Below, one piece after another: positions 60,967-64,000 of a DNA stretch of 64,000 nucleotides. Under the pieces are notes generated by a model that did no database searches, had not been told where the DNA came from, and saw only the letters and a list, made by a program, of their open reading frames with translations. Numbering within the stretch: the stretch's first letter is position 1; every line of letters begins with the position of its first letter. The position numbers and the translations under genes were made by a program. This DNA is from Streptomyces composti (GTDB lineage Bacteria > Actinomycetota > Actinomycetes > Streptomycetales > Streptomycetaceae): contig NZ_JAATEM010000006.1 of assembly GCF_012034205.1 (NCBI RefSeq), forward strand, positions 140,252 to 204,251. Reading direction: 5' to 3'.

Positions 60967-62079
60967 ATGGATCTCGCGTTTCTGCATCCACTGTACGAAC
61001 ATCCGGGCCCCTGGGCCTCGGTGTACGTCGGCACCTCCCGGCACACCGAGGACACGCCCCACGAGCGGCACCTGACCGCCCGGGCGATGGCGAGCGAGCT
61101 GGCCGGGCAGGGCGCGGACGAGGCGACCTGCCGGGTGGTGGGCCGTGCGATCGACGAGCTGCGGCACTCCTCCGAGCCGCACGGCCGGGCGCTGTTCGCC
61201 CGCGGGGGCGAGGTGGTGCTCGATCCGCCGCTGGCCCGCGCGCCGCAGCGCGACCACGCCGTGTGGGCGCCGCTGCCCCGGGTGACCCCGCTGCTCGAGC
61301 TGGCCGGTGAGGATCCCGTGTGCGTCGTCGCCTACGTCGACCGCAAGGGCGCCGCCTTCGAGCTGCGCAGCGCGCTGGGCCGGGACGACGCCGGCGGGGT
61401 GACCGGACGGCAGTGGCCGGTGCACCGCACCGGCTCCGTCGACTGGTCCGAGCGGCGCTTCCAGCTGCGGGTGGAGAACACCTGGGAGCACAACGCGGCG
61501 GAGATCGCCGACGCGCTGGCCGTGAGCCAGGAGGAGACCGGGGCCGATCTGCTGATCCTGGTCGGTGACGACCGCGAGCGGCACGAGGTGCGCCGGCGGC
61601 TGCCGCAGCGGCTGCACCATCGGGTGGTGGAGGCCGCGCACGGCGCCGGCAGCAGGTTGCTCGACGACGACGTGGACCGGGCGCGGACCGAGCATGTGCA
61701 GACACACGCGGCGGCCGAGCTGCAGCGGTTCCTGGCCGCCCGCGGCCGCGACGACGCGGGCCGCGGGGGCGCCGTGGAGGGTGTGCCGGCGCTGGTGGAG
61801 GCGGCGCGCGAGCATCGCATCGACGAGCTGCTGATCCGCCCGGACGGGCCGGACGCGCACCGCGAGGTGTGGATCGGTGAGGACCCGGACCAGCTGGCGA
61901 TGCGCCGCACCGAGCTCAGAACCCTGGGCGAGCAGCACTCCTGGGCGGCCCGGGCGGACGACGCCCTGGTCCGCTCGGTGGTGACCACGGACGCCGAGGC
62001 GCTCGTCGTCACGGTGATCCCGGGCCTGGACGACGACACCCCCGTGGGCGGCCTGGGCGCACTGCTGCGCTGGACGTGA
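60967..62079 (+). CDS. baeRF2 / Vms1-like peptidyl-tRNA hydrolase family protein
   Basis: The 370-residue protein has the bacterial eRF1-like fold. Its first domain has PGPWASVYVGTSRHTEDTPH, and the central region shows VVAYVDRKGAAFELRSALG and WSERRFQLRVENTWEHNAAE. The last domain carries LGEQHSWAARADDALVRSVV. This is the baeRF2 group, related to Vms1/ANKZF1, which free nascent chains from stalled ribosomes. The catalytic GxxQ of Vms1 is not evident: the place reads GSVDW. Activity is thus uncertain. The ATG follows GGGAGGGAGCC. A SigB-type promoter lies upstream, and the gene faces an ABC-F gene. Confidence 0.85.
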   Translation: MDLAFLHPLYEHPGPWASVYVGTSRHTEDTPHERHLTARAMASELAGQGADEATCRVVGRAIDELRHSSEPHGRALFARGGEVVLDPPLARAPQRDHAVWAPLPRVTPLLELAGEDPVCVVAYVDRKGAAFELRSALGRDDAGGVTGRQWPVHRTGSVDWSERRFQLRVENTWEHNAAEIADALAVSQEETGADLLILVGDDRERHEVRRRLPQRLHHRVVEAAHGAGSRLLDDDVDRARTEHVQTHAAAELQRFLAARGRDDAGRGGAVEGVPALVEAAREHRIDELLIRPDGPDAHREVWIGEDPDQLAMRRTELRTLGEQHSWAARADDALVRSVVTTDAEALVVTVIPGLDDDTPVGGLGALLRWT

Positions 62080-62124
62080 GCGCGGCGGGGTGACGGCCCG
62101 TCGGCAGGTCCTGGTGCGTGCCGG

Positions 62125-63744
62125 CTAGCGGGCCCGCTCCACCCTGCGCTCGTCCCAGACCGGTTCCGGTGTCTCCCGGACCCGGCCGTCGGAGCCGAAG
62201 ACCAGGAAGCGGTCGAAGGAGCGGGCGAACCAGCGGTCGTGGGTGACCGCGAGGACCGTGCCCTCGAAGCTCTCCAGCCCCTCCTGCAGCGCCTCGGCGG
62301 ACTCCAGGTCGAGGTTGTCCGTCGGCTCGTCGAGCAGCAGCGCGGTGACGCCCTGGAGTTCCAGCAGCAGGATCTGGAAGCGGGCCTGCTGGCCGCCGGA
62401 GAGGCGGTCGAAGGTCTGCCCGGCCTGCCCGGTGAGCTCGTAGCGGCGCAGCCGGGACATGGCGGCGCCCCGGTCCTGGGCGTGCTCCGTCCAGAGGATG
62501 TCCAGCAGGGTGCGCCCCTCGAGCTCGGGATGGGCGTGGGTCTGGGCGAAGTGCCCGGGAACGACGCGGGCGCCCCGCTTCCAGGTGCCGGTGTGCGCGA
62601 CGTCGTCGCCCGCGAGCAGGCGCAGGAAGTGCGACTTGCCCGAGCCGTTGGAGCCGAGCACGGCGACCCGCTCCCCGTAGAAGACCTCCAGGTCGAACGG
62701 CTTCATCAGGCCGGTGAGTTCCAGCCGCTCGCAGGTGATCGCGCGGACTCCGGTGCGCCCGCCCTTGAGACGCATGGTGATGTCCTGCCGGCGCGGCGGC
62801 TCCGGCGGCGGTCCCGCCTCCTCGAACTTGCGCAGCCGGGTCTGCGCAGCAGCGTAACGGGACGCCATCCCGTCGTTGTGGGAGGCGGCCTGACGGAGAT
62901 TCAGCATCAGCTTCTTCAGCTGGGCGTGCTTCTCGTCCCAGCGCCGGCGCAGTTCCTCGTAGCGGGCGAAGCGGTCGCGGCGGGCCTCGTGATAGGTGGT
63001 GAAGCCGCCGCCGTGCACCCAGGCGTCCGCGCCGCTGGGGCTGGGTTCGAGGGAGACGATGCGCTGGGCGGCGCGGGCCAGCAGTTCACGGTCGTGGGAG
63101 ACGAACAGGACCGTCTTGTGCGTCTCGGCGAGCCGCTCCTCCAGCCAGCGTTTGCCCGGCACGTCGAGGTAGTTGTCGGGCTCGTCGAGCAGCAGGACCT
63201 CGTCGCCGCCGCGCAGCAGCGCCTCCAGGACCAGCCGCTTCTGCTCGCCGCCGGAGAGCGTGCGCACCTGCCGCCACTGCGCCTTCTCGTAGGGCACGCC
63301 GAGCGCGGCGGTGGTGCACACGTCCCACAGCGTCTCGGCCTCGTAGCCGCGCGCCTCGGCCCAGTCGGCGAGGGCCTGGGCGTAGGCGAGCTGGGCGGCC
63401 TCGTCGTCGACGGTCATCACGGCGTGCTCGGCCCGGTCGACGGCGCGGGCGGCCTCGCGGATCCGGGGCGGTGCGACGGAGACCAGCAGGTCGCGGACGG
63501 TGGTCTCGTCGCGTACGGAGCCCACGAACTGGCGCATCACGCCGAGGCCGCCGCTGACGGTGACGGATCCGGAGTGCGGTCTCAGCTCGCCGGACAGCAG
63601 GCGGAGCAGGGTCGTCTTGCCCGCTCCGTTCGGTCCGATCAGGGCCGTCACGGCGCCCTCGCCGACCCGGAAGGAGACATCGCCCAGGAGCGGCCTCCCG
63701 TCAGGGAGGTGGTACTCCAGGTGTGCTGCTTCCAGATGACCCAT
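62125..63744 (-). CDS. ABC-F family ATP-binding protein
   Basis: The 539-residue protein has two ABC domains and no membrane part. The first has Walker A GPNGAGKTT, signature LSGGEQKR and Walker B LLLDEPDNYLD. The second has GSNGSGKSH, LSGGQQAR and LLLDEPTDNLD. The linker between them (RRDRFARYEELRRRWDEKHA and following) is the helical P-site-tRNA interaction motif of ABC-F translation factors. Members relieve stalled or antibiotic-bound ribosomes. The last residue of the second Walker A is His instead of Ser/Thr, an unusual change. It converges on the baeRF2 gene with a 45-base gap. Confidence 0.92.
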   Translation of the reverse strand: MGHLEAAHLEYHLPDGRPLLGDVSFRVGEGAVTALIGPNGAGKTTLLRLLSGELRPHSGSVTVSGGLGVMRQFVGSVRDETTVRDLLVSVAPPRIREAARAVDRAEHAVMTVDDEAAQLAYAQALADWAEARGYEAETLWDVCTTAALGVPYEKAQWRQVRTLSGGEQKRLVLEALLRGGDEVLLLDEPDNYLDVPGKRWLEERLAETHKTVLFVSHDRELLARAAQRIVSLEPSPSGADAWVHGGGFTTYHEARRDRFARYEELRRRWDEKHAQLKKLMLNLRQAASHNDGMASRYAAAQTRLRKFEEAGPPPEPPRRQDITMRLKGGRTGVRAITCERLELTGLMKPFDLEVFYGERVAVLGSNGSGKSHFLRLLAGDDVAHTGTWKRGARVVPGHFAQTHAHPELEGRTLLDILWTEHAQDRGAAMSRLRRYELTGQAGQTFDRLSGGQQARFQILLLELQGVTALLLDEPTDNLDLESAEALQEGLESFEGTVLAVTHDRWFARSFDRFLVFGSDGRVRETPEPVWDERRVERAR

Positions 63745-63961
63745 GGGGGCCGATTGTCCGAGCCGCCCGACCAGCGATCAAACGAATTACCGGGGCGGGC
63801 GCCGCAGGACCCGTATCCGGGGACCGGTATGTGAAACGCAGGTCTCATCATGCGAGTTGCCGGCGTAGCGTGACGAGCGTTCCTGTCATCGCCGGCCGTC
63901 GCCGCACGAGACGAGCACGACGACTACGAGACGACTACGAGACGAGAAGGGCGGGCCCGCC

Positions 63962-64000
63962 ATGCCTGCTGCGCCACGGGAGACCGCCGTCTACCCCCAT
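63962..64000 (+). CDS. Start of a gene that continues beyond the window
   Basis: An ATG at 63962 opens MPAAPRETAVYPH and is still open at base 64000. GAGAAGGGCGGG lies about eight bases upstream as a ribosome site. The leader (63900-63950) holds short GACTACGAGAC repeats. Too little is present to name a product. Confidence 0.5.
   Translation, partial: MPAAPRETAVYPH

Overview
The window is high-GC actinobacterial DNA that reads as Streptomyces chromosome. Codons have very strong third-position G/C, GTG and even TTG starts occur, and genes are packed with ATGA/GTGA stop-start overlaps. The gene set also fits: a SpoIIE-type phosphatase, a ROK regulator, a DUF5753 helix-turn-helix protein with a DUF574-type methyltransferase, a SigB/F/G-type sigma factor and an HspR-type dnaK. 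I saw no rRNA, CRISPR array, insertion sequence or phage module; one tRNA-Leu(GAG) is present. The first and last genes are cut by the window edges.

Layout. 1-5 kb: tail of a polar-amino-acid-type binding protein, a large PAS/GAF/SpoIIE phosphatase, tRNA-Leu and a DUF2254 membrane protein. 5-14.5 kb: a minus-strand, end-overlapped operon that resembles the ebo 'metabolite traffic' cluster (inositol-phosphate-synthase-like cyclase, UbiA-type prenyltransferase, TIM-barrel isomerase, EboA, TatD-type hydrolase, EboE, phosphodiesterase), followed by a Tat-exported TIM-barrel protein. 14.6-26.2 kb: a sugar-catabolism block with a five-domain secreted ThuA/3-keto-glycoside-type protein, a TIM-barrel isomerase, a Gfo/Idh/MocA oxidoreductase, a ribose-type ABC importer and a ROK repressor. 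The ROK gene and the ThuA gene share an upstream motif. 26.5-29.1 kb: a Ser/Thr kinase and a coupled membrane partner. 29.1-44.2 kb: mixed housekeeping and regulatory genes (KAS III, FdhD, DUF5005, bile-acid-symporter/LysR pair, acyl-CoA synthetase, aldo-keto reductase, SDR under a MerR-type promoter, methyltransferases, pterin dehydratase, two helix-turn-helix regulators). 44.2-54.8 kb: DnaK, a variant GDPD, OsmC, a membrane phosphatase, a resolvase-like protein, two MBL hydrolases, a DedA protein and a lysine-less aminotransferase homologue. 54.9-63.7 kb: a stress neighbourhood with a repeat surface protein, sigma factor, PoxB-like enzyme, DUF2795, CBS, DJ-1/PfpI, DUF6158, baeRF2 and an ABC-F protein. 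Two genes here carry near-identical SigB-type promoters (GTGT-N15-GGGTAC).

Most notable: (i) the ebo-like operon led by an Ino1-type cyclase, with low-complexity inserts in three of its proteins; (ii) an aminotransferase homologue with no possible Schiff-base lysine; (iii) the shared ROK/ThuA motif and a 23-bp repeat array upstream of the ABC importer; (iv) a kinase and a non-kinase partner with look-alike extracellular domains. All functions are inferred by reading the sequence; no database search was possible.
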